Source: an uncultured Bradyrhizobium sp. (GTDB lineage Bacteria > Pseudomonadota > Alphaproteobacteria > Rhizobiales > Xanthobacteraceae). From it: 64,000 bases of DNA. The notes beneath the pieces were generated by a model that was given only the letters and a program-made list of their open reading frames with translations, had not been told where the DNA came from and searched no databases. This document shows positions 30,951 to 40,488 of this stretch, piece by piece. The translations under genes and the position numbers were made by a program. Location: positions 124,001-188,000 of the forward strand of contig NZ_CAKZHY010000093.1 in assembly GCF_936928535.1 (NCBI RefSeq). The letters run 5' to 3'. How positions within the stretch are numbered: the stretch's first letter is position 1; each line of letters begins with the position of its first letter.

Positions 30951-32768
30951 ATGTCCGAAGTCGACGCCATCAAGCGAGCCCTCGAACCGGTGCGGCGTCT
31001 TGCCGGGTCAAACAATCAACACAGCGCGATCAAGCACGTTGCGGCTTCCGGCACGGAACTAAAGCCTGGTTCCGAAATCTCCGACAAGGGGCCCGCGCGC
31101 AGCGGACCCTCTCCCGCGGATCTGCCTGCTGGTGAGATTCACGCCGAGACGACGGCGCCAGGCGTCTCGTCCGGCGATGTTGCGCCTCACGCGAGCGAAA
31201 TCGAACTCAAGCTGCTCGTGGCTTCCGATCGTCTGGCGGATTTCAACGATGCACCTGTTATCGCCGCGAATGCACGCAACAAGGGAACCCGAAAGCATCT
31301 CAAGGCGGTCTACTACGATACGCCCAAGCGCGCGCTTCGGCGTGAGGGATTCAGCTTCAGGGTCCGCCAGAGCGGCACGCGATTCACGCAGACGGTAAAA
31401 ACGGAATCCAGCAACGATCCGCTGCGCCGCGGCGAGTGGGAGGCGGCGGTGCCATCGATGGCGCCCGATATCGCGCTGGCCATGCCGCTGGTTTCGGACA
31501 AGCTGCGCGCCGACCTCGAGCGTCACCCGGTCGAAGCCGTCTTCAGCAGCGACATCCATCGGCATCAGCGCCTGGTCGATTTGCCGTCCGGCACCATCGA
31601 GATTGCCTTCGATCAGGGCCAGCTGACGTCAGGCGACCGCACGCAGCCGGTTAGCGAGATCGAGCTGGAATTGAAGAGCGGCAGTCCGTCCGCGATCTGG
31701 GAGCTCGCGCTGCGGCTTGCCGAGCATGGTCCGGTGAAACCGTCGATCCGAACCAAATCGGCGCGCGGATTCGATCTCGCGGCCGATGCGCCGCCGCGGG
31801 CGCCGAAGCCGCCAAAACTTCGGCTCGACCCGTCGATATCGCTCGACCAGGCCTTCTCCGAGATCCTGCGATCCTGTCTGCTGCATTTGCTGCAGTCCTT
31901 GCCTGCGGCCGAGGACGGTCGCGACCCCGAGGGCATGCATCAGCTTCGCGTTGCGCTGCGCCGCCTGCGCTCCGCGTTTGACCTGATGCGGTCGGTGGTG
32001 TCAGTGGCCAAGCTCGACCTGATGCGCGCTGAAGCAAAGTGGCTTGCGGGAAGTCTCTCGGGCGCGCGTGACTGGGACGTGTTCCGGCAGGACACGTTGC
32101 GCACGGTTGCGGATGGCTGCCCGTCGGTCGCAGGCTTCGACGCGCTGGGCGCGCTCGCCGACGAACGCCGCGCGAGCTGCTACGAGGCGGCTCGCCTCGC
32201 CCTCGCCGACCGCCGTTGCCAGTCTTTCGTGATCGGGCTCGGCGCCTGGATCGAAGCGCGGGGCTGGCGCAGCGACGTAACGCCCGAAGGCCTGGCGCAA
32301 CTGGCGGAGCCGGCGATCAACTTCGCCCGCAATATCCTGTCGACGCAGCATGCCAAGGTGCTGAAGCGCGGCCGCAAGTTCAAATCGCTGCCGACGGAGG
32401 AGCGTCACCGCGTCCGTCTCGCCGCGAAGAAGCTGCGCTATGTCGCCGACTTCCTGCTGCCGCTCTGCGGGCATGCCAAATCCGCAAAGCGCTTCTCGCG
32501 CAGGCTGACAGACCTTCAGCAGGAGCTTGGCGTCTACAACGATATGGCAACGACGACCTCACTGCTTGCAGATGTCGATGCCGGCTCGACCGGAAGCGGC
32601 ATGGCCGCGGCAGCGATCGCGGGTTGGCAGGCCCACGCCATGGTCGGCGTCGAGGCTCGCCTGCTCAAAGCCTGGTCGGAATTCACCGGGGCCAAAGTGC
32701 CGTGGTCGGTGGATCCGCCCGAGCAGCCGATCAAGCTGGTGTCATCAAACGCGGGATGGCTGCGCTAG
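30951..32768 (+). CDS. CYTH-CHAD domain protein (start codon uncertain)
   Basis: SEIELKLLVASDRL...HLKAVYYDTPKRALRREGFSFRVRQSG (CYTH); MHQLRVALRRLRSAFDLMR and RKFKSLPTEERHRVRLAAKKLRYVADFLLPL (CHAD). Confidence 0.92.
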   Translation: MSEVDAIKRALEPVRRLAGSNNQHSAIKHVAASGTELKPGSEISDKGPARSGPSPADLPAGEIHAETTAPGVSSGDVAPHASEIELKLLVASDRLADFNDAPVIAANARNKGTRKHLKAVYYDTPKRALRREGFSFRVRQSGTRFTQTVKTESSNDPLRRGEWEAAVPSMAPDIALAMPLVSDKLRADLERHPVEAVFSSDIHRHQRLVDLPSGTIEIAFDQGQLTSGDRTQPVSEIELELKSGSPSAIWELALRLAEHGPVKPSIRTKSARGFDLAADAPPRAPKPPKLRLDPSISLDQAFSEILRSCLLHLLQSLPAAEDGRDPEGMHQLRVALRRLRSAFDLMRSVVSVAKLDLMRAEAKWLAGSLSGARDWDVFRQDTLRTVADGCPSVAGFDALGALADERRASCYEAARLALADRRCQSFVIGLGAWIEARGWRSDVTPEGLAQLAEPAINFARNILSTQHAKVLKRGRKFKSLPTEERHRVRLAAKKLRYVADFLLPLCGHAKSAKRFSRRLTDLQQELGVYNDMATTTSLLADVDAGSTGSGMAAAAIAGWQAHAMVGVEARLLKAWSEFTGAKVPWSVDPPEQPIKLVSSNAGWLR

Positions 32769-32773
32769 CCTCC

Positions 32774-32830
32774 AAGGCCGCGCCAGCCCTTGAAGGCTGC
32801 GCCAGCCGTTGAAGGCTGCGCCAGCCCTTA
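32774..32830. repeat. 3 x 19-bp tandem repeat (aaggctgcgccagccsttg)
   Basis: Units begin at 32774, 32793 and 32812. Confidence 0.85.
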
Positions 32831-32844
32831 CTCAACCCTCGTGC

Positions 32845-33234
32845 TCAGCCCTTGGCGTCACAGGCCCAGGCACGGATCACGCATTCCTTGCCGCCATATT
32901 TGTAGCATTCACGGGTGGCGGCGTTCAGCGAGGCCGAGATCTTCGGCTTCACGGCGTAGCCATAGGCGCCACAGGGGTTGGTCATGTCGACCGACATGGC
33001 CGCACAGGCCCGCTTCATCGTCACCGTCGTGCAGTCGCCCTTGCACTGCTTTTGAGCGGCGGCACGCGCCTCGTGCTCTGCGCCGTAATCATAGGCCTGG
33101 CCATAGGCGCCGCATTTGCCGACGGCAAATGCTCCGGCCGCATGGGCTTCGGTGATATGACGGGCACCGGCGACGCAGACCGACAGCGCAAAGAAAAGCA
33201 TCGCGCAACGACGCGCGACCAAGTTCGAAATCAT
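32845..33234 (-). CDS. DUF4189-like secreted Cys-rich protein
   Basis: Signal peptide then AGAFAVGKCGAYGQAYDYGAEHEARAAAQKQCKGDCTTV. Confidence 0.75.
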   Translation of the reverse strand: MISNLVARRCAMLFFALSVCVAGARHITEAHAAGAFAVGKCGAYGQAYDYGAEHEARAAAQKQCKGDCTTVTMKRACAAMSVDMTNPCGAYGYAVKPKISASLNAATRECYKYGGKECVIRAWACDAKG

Positions 33235-33350
33235 GGAAAAGCCCCTCACCCCCAAGGCAGGTGGAGAGGACTCTAAGCGGGGACCGTTTCCAGATGGTGA
33301 ACGAGGCGTTGAAATTGGTGATCCGGAATGTGTCGCGACGGAAACAATAC

Positions 33351-33441
33351 CGTACGGTGGGCAAAGCGTAGCGTGCCCACGATCAACTCTCCGAACTGCG
33401 AGATCGTGGGCACGGCGCTGCGCGCCTTTGCCGACCCTACG
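33351..33441. repeat. Inverted intergenic repeat (cgtacggtgggcaaa...gtgcccacgatc / gatcgtgggcac...tttgccgaccctacg)
   Basis: Long imperfect inverted arms around a short loop. Confidence 0.75.
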
Positions 33442-33462
33442 GCACCGTCGCGTACAGCATCA

Positions 33463-35067
33463 TCAGCCGCGTCTCGCCGCTTCCAACGCCTGCGGCGTGT
33501 CGATGTCCAGGAAAGCGCCTTCGCCATCAACAGGCACTTCAGCAACCGCTTCCGTATGCTTGGCGATCAGGTGCCGCGCGCCGACGTCGCCGTCGAGCGT
33601 CATCAATTCCCTGAAGAAGCGGCGCGACCACAGCACGGGATTGCCGCGGCGGCCCTCGCTGACGGGCACGACGATGAGATTGCCACGATCCGGCGCAAAG
33701 CTGTCGATCAGGCGATCGATCAGGCCGGCATCGATCAGCGGCATGTCGCCGAGGCAAACCACGGCACCGTCGCTGGCGTCGGACACGGCCGCGATGCCTG
33801 CCTTGACCGAGCTTGCGATGCCGCCGGCGAAATCCGGGTTCTTGACGAATTTCACCTTCAGGCCCTGCAGCGCCTGCTCGACCAGCTCGGTCTGATGGCC
33901 GGTGACGACGATCACCTCGGATGCTTTCGACGCGAGCGCCTGTTCGGTGGCGATCCGCACCAGCTTCTTGCCATCGAGCTCGGCGAGCAGCTTGTTCGGT
34001 CCGCCCATGCGGGTGGAGCGCCCCGCTGCGAGCACGATGGCGGCGACCCGACTGTTGCCCTCGATCTCCGGCTTGGCGCGCGGCTGCGGCCGCGTGACGA
34101 TCTCCATCAGGAGGCCGCCGACGCCCATGCCCATCAGCTCGGAGCGCGTCACCTTGATGCCGGCGAGCAGCCGCATCAGCACCCAGTCAAAACCGTTCTC
34201 GACCGGCGAGCGCGCGCAGCCGGGCGCACCAAGCACCGGCACGCTGCCTGCGCGCGCGATCAGAAGCAAATTGCCGGGATCGACAGGCATACCGAAATGC
34301 TCGATCTCGCCGCCGATTCCGGTCACCGCGGCCGGAATCACATCGCGCCGGTCGGCGATCGCCGATGCCCCGAACACGATCACGAGCTCGGCGCCGAGCG
34401 CGAGCAATTCCTTGATAGCAGCCGAGAGCGCGTGCTCGTCATGCTGCACGCGCCGCTCGGCGATGATCGCGGCGCCCGCCGGCGCCAGGCGCTCGGCGGT
34501 GACGCGCAAGGTCTTGTCGACCACCTTCGAAGAGAGCCCCGGCAGCAACGTCGAGACCACGCCGACGCGCTTGACCACGTAAGGCGCGATTTTCAGCACG
34601 TCCTTGCCGGCCGCCTTCACCGCGGCATTGCGCAAATCTCCCTCAACGCCGAACGGGATGATCTTGACCGTGCCGACCATCTCGCCTTCGACCACCGGCT
34701 TGTAGGCGGAGAGCGTGGCAAAGGTGATGGCTTCATCGATGTTGTTGATGCGGTCGACCGCGGCGCGGTCGATCACCAGCACGCCCGGCTGCGCGGCAAA
34801 CAGGTTGGCGCGGCCGGTGAAGGCGCGCTCGACATGGATGCCCTCGCCGCCGATCGCAAGCGCGATGCTCGCGGCGGCAACATCCTCAGAAACGTCTCCC
34901 GCCTCCATCCGCACCACGACGATGTCCTTGATGCCGGCGCGCTCGAGCTGCTCGATCTCGGCAGGCCCGATGGTCGTGCCTTTCTTCAGCACCAGCGATC
35001 CCTGGCGCAGGGTGTGGACGGTCACTCCGCCGATCGCATCCCTGGGGCTCGCGGGGCCGAATTTCAT
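33463..35067 (-). CDS. Molybdopterin-binding (MoeA-like) domain fused to MobA/MocA-like NTP transferase
   Basis: N-terminal molybdopterin-binding region (VIVFGASAIADRRDVIPAAV), C-terminal AAIVLAAGRSTRMGGPNKLLAELDGKKLV. Confidence 0.85.
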   Translation of the reverse strand: MKFGPASPRDAIGGVTVHTLRQGSLVLKKGTTIGPAEIEQLERAGIKDIVVVRMEAGDVSEDVAAASIALAIGGEGIHVERAFTGRANLFAAQPGVLVIDRAAVDRINNIDEAITFATLSAYKPVVEGEMVGTVKIIPFGVEGDLRNAAVKAAGKDVLKIAPYVVKRVGVVSTLLPGLSSKVVDKTLRVTAERLAPAGAAIIAERRVQHDEHALSAAIKELLALGAELVIVFGASAIADRRDVIPAAVTGIGGEIEHFGMPVDPGNLLLIARAGSVPVLGAPGCARSPVENGFDWVLMRLLAGIKVTRSELMGMGVGGLLMEIVTRPQPRAKPEIEGNSRVAAIVLAAGRSTRMGGPNKLLAELDGKKLVRIATEQALASKASEVIVVTGHQTELVEQALQGLKVKFVKNPDFAGGIASSVKAGIAAVSDASDGAVVCLGDMPLIDAGLIDRLIDSFAPDRGNLIVVPVSEGRRGNPVLWSRRFFRELMTLDGDVGARHLIAKHTEAVAEVPVDGEGAFLDIDTPQALEAARRG

Positions 35068-35765
35068 GCCGCTTTTTCTTTTTGTTTGGGCGGCAACCGA
35101 AGCACCGCCGTGATCTCGGCCATGATCGCCACCGCGATCTCGGACGGCGAGACCGCGCCGATCGCCAGCCCAATGGGCGCATGGATGCGTGCGATGTCGC
35201 TTTCCTTTGCGCCCTGCGCCCGCAGCCGGTCGCCGCGCTTGGCATGCGTCTTCCGCGAGCCGAGCGCGCCGATATAGAAGCAGTTGCGCTCGAAGGCGTG
35301 CAGCAGCGCGGGATCGTCGATCTTCGGATCATGCGTCACCGCAACGAAGGCTGTGTAGGCATCGACATTGAGCGGCGGCAGCGCCGTATCCGGCCATTCG
35401 GCGATCAGCGGAATGTCCGGGAAGCGCTCCGGGCTTGCAAAGGCCGTGCGGGGATCGACGACGGTGACGTCGTAGCCGAGCGAGCGCGCCAGCGGCGCGA
35501 GCGCCTGGCTGATATGGACCGCGCCGACGATGACGAGCTTTGCGGTCGGCGCGTAGACATTCAGAAACAGCCTCTTGCCGCCGGCCTCGACATTGGCGCT
35601 CTTGCCCATGCGAAGCTGCTTGTCCAATTCCGCGCGCAGCGGATCCTTGGCGAAATCGGCAGCCTTCACCAGGCGCTGCTCGCCGCTCTCGGTGTCTGTC
35701 ACCAAAATCACCGGCCGGCGCGCGGCGCGCTCGGCATTGAGTTCGTGCAGGATTGAGAGTTTCAC
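35064..35765 (-). CDS. xdhC: XdhC C-terminal Rossmann domain family protein
   Basis: LVIVGAVHISQALAPLARSLGYDVTVVDPRTAFASPERFP, GALGSRKTHAKR. Confidence 0.88.
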   Translation of the reverse strand: MKLSILHELNAERAARRPVILVTDTESGEQRLVKAADFAKDPLRAELDKQLRMGKSANVEAGGKRLFLNVYAPTAKLVIVGAVHISQALAPLARSLGYDVTVVDPRTAFASPERFPDIPLIAEWPDTALPPLNVDAYTAFVAVTHDPKIDDPALLHAFERNCFYIGALGSRKTHAKRGDRLRAQGAKESDIARIHAPIGLAIGAVSPSEIAVAIMAEITAVLRLPPKQKEKAA

Positions 35766-35767
35766 GG

Positions 35768-36091
35768 TCAGCCGACCTTCTCGACGAAGACGCGGATGGT
35801 GCCGCCGCAGGACAGTCCGACGTTCCAGGCGGTCTCGTCGGCGACGCCGAACTCCAGCATCTTGGGCTTGCCGCTCTCGATCACGTCCATCGCTTCAGTG
35901 ACCACGGCGCCCTCGACGCAGCCGCCGGAAACCGACCCCAGGAACGTGCCCTCGTCGTTGATGACGAGGCTCGAGCCCGCCGGGCGCGGGGCCGAGCCCC
36001 AGGTCTCCACCACGGTTGCCAGCGCGACGCCACGGCCGGCCTTCTGCCAGTCCTCCGCCGCCTTCAGAATATCCTCGTCGCGATCGAGCAT
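35768..36091 (-). CDS. XdhC/CoxI (CoxF-type) N-terminal domain protein
   Basis: GVALATVVETWGSAPRPAGSSLVINDEGTFLGSVSGGCVEGAVV. Confidence 0.9.
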   Translation of the reverse strand: MLDRDEDILKAAEDWQKAGRGVALATVVETWGSAPRPAGSSLVINDEGTFLGSVSGGCVEGAVVTEAMDVIESGKPKMLEFGVADETAWNVGLSCGGTIRVFVEKVG

Positions 36092-36102
36092 GGCTTGGCC
36101 TC

Positions 36103-37305
36103 TCAGGCTGCGGAGCGGATCAGGCTGCGGTGATGGGGCGGCAGCGGCCGGGAGAGCGTGGTGATCAGCTCCTGGATCGAACTCAAATTATGTACCGGGC
36201 GGAATTCGTCAACGTGCGGAAGCATCATTTTGATGCCCTGGGCCTTGGCCTCGAAGCCGCCAAACCGCAGCAGCGGGTTGAGCCAGATCAGCCGCCGGCA
36301 GGAGCGGTGCAGCCGGTCCATCTCGAAAGCGAGCCTGGAATCGGCCTCCCGCTCCAGTCCGTCGGAGATCAAGAGCACGATGGCGCCCTGGCTCAGCACC
36401 CGCCGTGCCCACAATTTGTTGAAGTTGTGCAGCGAGGCCGAAATCCTCGTGCCGCCGGCCCAGTCTTCCACCGCCGCCGAGCAGCTCGCCAGCGCCTCGT
36501 CGGGATCGCGTTGGCGCAGCGCGCGCGTCACATTGGTGAGCCGGGTGCCGAACAGGAACACCGAGACACGCTTGCGCGCATCGCCAATGGCGTGAAGGAA
36601 GTGCAGGAACAGGCGGGTGTACTCGCTCATCGAGCCGGAGATGTCGAGCAGCGCCACGATGGGGGCCGGCTTCTCGATCCGCCCGAGGCGATGGATGTCG
36701 ATGATATCGCCGCCGGTGCGTAAGGATGCGCGCAGTGTGCGGCGCATGTCGAGCCGCAGGCCACGTCGGTCGGGCTGGTGCCGGCGCGTCAGCAATTCCG
36801 CCTGCGGCAGCCGCATCATCTCGATGGCGCGGAGCGCCTCCGCGATCTCGGCGGCGCTCATTTGCGCAAAATCCTTTTTCTGGAGGATCTCCTTGTCGGA
36901 GACCGAGAGGCGCAGATCCTGCTCCTGATGCTGCGGCGTCTCCGTCATCTTGGGCTGCGACATCGCCTCCTGAACGCGACGCGAGCCGGCCTGCGGCTTC
37001 TTCTTGGCCTGATCCGGCAGCGGCACCGAATCCAGCAGGTGCTTCCATTCTTCGGAAGGCCGGAAGAACAGGTTGAAGGCCTGCTTGAAGATCAGCGCAT
37101 GCTCATGGCGCTTGACGAAGATCGCCTCCAGCGTGGTGAAGACGTCCGCACGGTTGCCGATGTCGATCACCTGTAGCGCGCTCATGGCATCGATGACGGC
37201 GCCAGGGCCCACCGGCATGCCGGCCGAGCGGAGCGCGCGGGCAAAGCCGACGATGTTGTCGGCGAACTGCTCGGTCTTTTCAGGCGCGAGGTGGTTGATG
37301 GCCAT
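36103..37305 (-). CDS. coxE: VWA domain CoxE-like protein
   Basis: VALLDISGSMSEYTRLFLHFLHAI MIDAS motif; position after MoxR ATPase. Confidence 0.88.
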   Translation of the reverse strand: MAINHLAPEKTEQFADNIVGFARALRSAGMPVGPGAVIDAMSALQVIDIGNRADVFTTLEAIFVKRHEHALIFKQAFNLFFRPSEEWKHLLDSVPLPDQAKKKPQAGSRRVQEAMSQPKMTETPQHQEQDLRLSVSDKEILQKKDFAQMSAAEIAEALRAIEMMRLPQAELLTRRHQPDRRGLRLDMRRTLRASLRTGGDIIDIHRLGRIEKPAPIVALLDISGSMSEYTRLFLHFLHAIGDARKRVSVFLFGTRLTNVTRALRQRDPDEALASCSAAVEDWAGGTRISASLHNFNKLWARRVLSQGAIVLLISDGLEREADSRLAFEMDRLHRSCRRLIWLNPLLRFGGFEAKAQGIKMMLPHVDEFRPVHNLSSIQELITTLSRPLPPHHRSLIRSAA

Positions 37306-37324
37306 GGTCTCGTATCCATCCTCT

Positions 37325-37430
37325 CGTCATTCCGGGGCGATGCGCAGCATCGGACCCGGAATCCATTCGTCCACCGTCATGACTGCACAATGGATTCCAG
37401 GTTCGCGCTGACGCGCGCCCCGGAATGACG
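37325..37430. repeat. 'cgtcattccggggc...gccccggaatgacg' inverted-repeat element, copy 2, between coxD and coxE
   Basis: Same architecture as 17075-17180. Confidence 0.85.
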
Positions 37431-37432
37431 AG

Positions 37433-38338
37433 CTAGTCGCTCGTCGCGTCCTTCAGCACCTTCTGCAAGGTGTCGCCCTGCATCCGCGTGATGTCGTCCT
37501 GGTACTTGAGCAGCGCACCCAGCGTGTCGCCGACCACTTGCGGGGTCAGCGAGCGGGCATCGAGCTCGGACAGCGCGGTGGCCCAGTCGATGGTTTCGGC
37601 GACACCGGGCGACTTGTAGAAGTCCTGGTTGCGCAGCGCCTGCACGAAGCGCACGACCTGCTGCGACAGTTTTGCCGAGATGCCGGGCACGCGCGTCTTG
37701 ACGATCGCGAGCTCGCGGTCCGCGGCGGGATAGTCGACCCAGTGATAGAGACAGCGCCGCTTCAGGGCGTCGTGAATCTCGCGCGTGCGGTTGGACGTGA
37801 TGATGACGATCGGCGGATGCGGCGCCTTCACGGTGCCGAATTCGGGGATCGTCACCTGGAAGTCGCTGAGGATTTCCAGGAGATACGCCTCGAACGCCTC
37901 GTCGGCACGGTCGAGCTCGTCGATCAGTAGCACCGGGGGGCCTGCGACATCAGGCTCCAGCGCCTGCAGCAGCGGCCGCTTGATCATGTAGCGGTCGGCG
38001 AAGATGTCGCTCGACAGCTGCTCGCGATCGGTGTCGCCGGCGGCTTCCGCCATCCGGATCGCGATCATCTGCGCGGCGCTGTTCCACTCATAGACCGCGG
38101 AGGAGACGTCGAGGCCCTCGTAGCACTGCAGGCGGATCAGCTTCCGCCCCAGAGCGGCCGAGAGGACCTTCGCGATCTCGGTCTTGCCGACGCCGGCCTC
38201 GCCTTCCAGGAACAGCGGCCGCCCCATGCGCAGCGAGAGATACGTCACCGTCGCCAGCGACCGCTCGGCCAGATAGCCGCGCGACGTCAAGAGTTCGAGC
38301 ATCGCATCGACCGATGCCGGCAGGGTCGCTGAAGTCAT
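37433..38338 (-). CDS. coxD: MoxR-family AAA ATPase (CoxD-like)
   Basis: LFLEGEAGVGKTEIAKVLSAALGRKLIRLQCYEGLD, VLLIDELDRADEAFEAYLLEILSDFQ. Confidence 0.92.
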   Translation of the reverse strand: MTSATLPASVDAMLELLTSRGYLAERSLATVTYLSLRMGRPLFLEGEAGVGKTEIAKVLSAALGRKLIRLQCYEGLDVSSAVYEWNSAAQMIAIRMAEAAGDTDREQLSSDIFADRYMIKRPLLQALEPDVAGPPVLLIDELDRADEAFEAYLLEILSDFQVTIPEFGTVKAPHPPIVIITSNRTREIHDALKRRCLYHWVDYPAADRELAIVKTRVPGISAKLSQQVVRFVQALRNQDFYKSPGVAETIDWATALSELDARSLTPQVVGDTLGALLKYQDDITRMQGDTLQKVLKDATSD

Positions 38339-38398
38339 GAAAAAGCCAGTCTCGCTACGCCCTCACCGGGACAAGTTTGGCCGAGGCGTGAGGATCCC

Positions 38399-39205
38399 TC
38401 ACCCTTTGGCATTGGCGGCATCGAGGGCGCGCCGGGTCAGCACGCCGATCAGATGCGCGCGGTATTCGGCGCTGCCGTGAATATCGCTGTTCAGCCCTTC
38501 CGCCGGCACCTCGATGCCTTCGATCGCCTTCGACGCAAAGCGCTTCTTCAGCGCTTCCTCGAACGCCTCGACGCGGAACACGCCGTCCGAACCGGCACCG
38601 GTGACGGCGACGCGCACGTCCGATGGACGCCGCGCCACGAACACACCGACCAGCGCGTAACGCGAAGCCTGATTGCGGAACTTGATGTAGGCGGCCTTCT
38701 TCGGCAGCGGGAACATCACCTTGGTGATGATCTCGTCGGCTTCGAGCGCGGTCGAGAACAGGCCCTGGAAAAACTCCTCGGCCTTGAGGCGGCGCTTGTT
38801 GGTGACGATGGTGGCGCCGAGCGCGAGGACGGCGGCCGGATAGTCCGCTGTCGGATCGTTGTTGGCTAGCGAGCCGCCGATCGTGCCCTTGTGACGCACC
38901 GCGGGATCGCCGATCTGGCTGGCGAGATTGGCAAGCGCCGGAATGGCTTCACCGACGATGGCCGAGGTCGCGACCTCGGCATGCTTGGCGGTGGCGCCGA
39001 TCACCAGCGACCGGCCCTTCATCTCGATCGTGTTCAGCCCCTCGATGTGAGAGAGGTCGACCAGATGCGGCGGGCTGGCGAGCCGCTGCTTCATGACCGG
39101 AATCAGCGTGTGGCCGCCGGCGACCAGCTTGGCGTCTTCGTTCTTCACCAGCAGATTGGCGGCCTGCCGGACGGTCCCGGGGCGATGGTATTTGAATTCG
39201 TACAT
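38399..39205 (-). CDS. coxM: Molybdenum hydroxylase medium (FAD-binding) subunit, CoxM-like
   Basis: DAKLVAGGHTLIPVMKQRLASPPHLVDLSHI, GGSLANNDPTADYPAAVLAL. Confidence 0.92.
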   Translation of the reverse strand: MYEFKYHRPGTVRQAANLLVKNEDAKLVAGGHTLIPVMKQRLASPPHLVDLSHIEGLNTIEMKGRSLVIGATAKHAEVATSAIVGEAIPALANLASQIGDPAVRHKGTIGGSLANNDPTADYPAAVLALGATIVTNKRRLKAEEFFQGLFSTALEADEIITKVMFPLPKKAAYIKFRNQASRYALVGVFVARRPSDVRVAVTGAGSDGVFRVEAFEEALKKRFASKAIEGIEVPAEGLNSDIHGSAEYRAHLIGVLTRRALDAANAKG

Positions 39206-39235
39206 GAGGGTGTCCTGATCGCGGAGGGCGCGCGG

Positions 39236-39721
<486 letters not shown>

Positions 39722-39785
39722 AAGCACTCTCTATCAGCGCCCCAACGGGTCCCGTCGAAGCGGTTCTTTCTTATAATTATTCCAA

Positions 39786-39826
39786 CCCATCATATGGGCC
39801 ATTATGGCCGGGGGCAATATTGCCCC
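39786..39826. promoter_or_regulatory. Array of three consecutive palindromes upstream of coxS
   Basis: cccat-cat-atggg (39786-39798), ggccat-t-atggcc (39797-39809), ggggcaatattgcccc (39811-39826). Confidence 0.6.
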
Positions 39827-39859
39827 AAGCGCAAGGCGCCATGACGAAACGCTAGAGCC

Positions 39860-40306
39860 TCAGCCCTGTACCGCCTTGACGAAGTTCGCGAAAAATTCGT
39901 CCGCCAGCTTCTTGGCGGTGCCGTTGATCAGACGCTGCCCGAGCTGCGCCAACTTGCCGCCGATCTGCGCCTCGACGTCATAGGAGAGCAGCGTGCCGCC
40001 ATCCTTCTCGGCGAGCCTCACGGCGGCGCCGCCCTTGGCAAAGCCGGCCACCCCGCCCTCGCCTTCGCCCGAGATCTTGTAGCCGTTTGGCGGGTCGAGA
40101 TCCGAGAGCATCACCTTGCCCTTGAAGCGCGCCGAGACCGGGCCGACCTTCATTTTCGCGGTCGCACGAAAGCCGCCGTCCTCGGTCTTCTCCAGCTCCT
40201 CGCAGCCGGGGATGCAGGCCTTCAGCACCGCGGGATCGTTGAGCTTCTCCCAGACGGCCTCGCGCGGCGCCGCAAGCTGGACTTCGCCGTTCATCGTCAT
40301 GGCCAT
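39860..40306 (-). CDS. coxG: CoxG/SRPBCC carbon monoxide dehydrogenase subunit G family
   Basis: MNGEVQLAAPREAVWEKLNDPAVLKACIPGCEELEKTEDGGFRATAKMKVGPVSARFKGKV; start at MAMTMNG. Confidence 0.9.
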   Translation of the reverse strand: MAMTMNGEVQLAAPREAVWEKLNDPAVLKACIPGCEELEKTEDGGFRATAKMKVGPVSARFKGKVMLSDLDPPNGYKISGEGEGGVAGFAKGGAAVRLAEKDGGTLLSYDVEAQIGGKLAQLGQRLINGTAKKLADEFFANFVKAVQG

Positions 40307-40488
40307 GGGCTGCCTCCGGGATCGCAAAAGGTGGGGATGCTCAAGTAACGCAGGGAGGCCGCAAAGAAAAGGGTACCCCACGGTCACGTGGAATGCATAT
40401 TCGCACCTGCAAAAAGTCTTGTGCTGATCGTCAGGGATTGGCAGAGCCGGGGCATGGTGATTAGGTCGCTATCCAGGACTTGCGCAAC

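Noticed and set aside
32774-32830. Tandem repeats considered as a CRISPR array
   Set aside because: Period 19 bp with no spacers and no cas genes; simple tandem repeat
33328-35277. 649-aa plus-strand ORF antisense to the MoeA/MobA-like gene
   Set aside because: Sense-strand protein has clear molybdopterin-binding and NTP-transferase motifs; antisense has none
37325-37430. Palindromic elements considered as IS ends or phage attachment sites
   Set aside because: No transposase or integrase nearby; the multiple internally symmetric copies fit a dispersed intergenic repeat family
40378-40391. ccacg-gtca-cgtgg dyad between coxG and pcaB
   Set aside because: Only 5-bp arms in a GC-rich context; not distinguishable from chance
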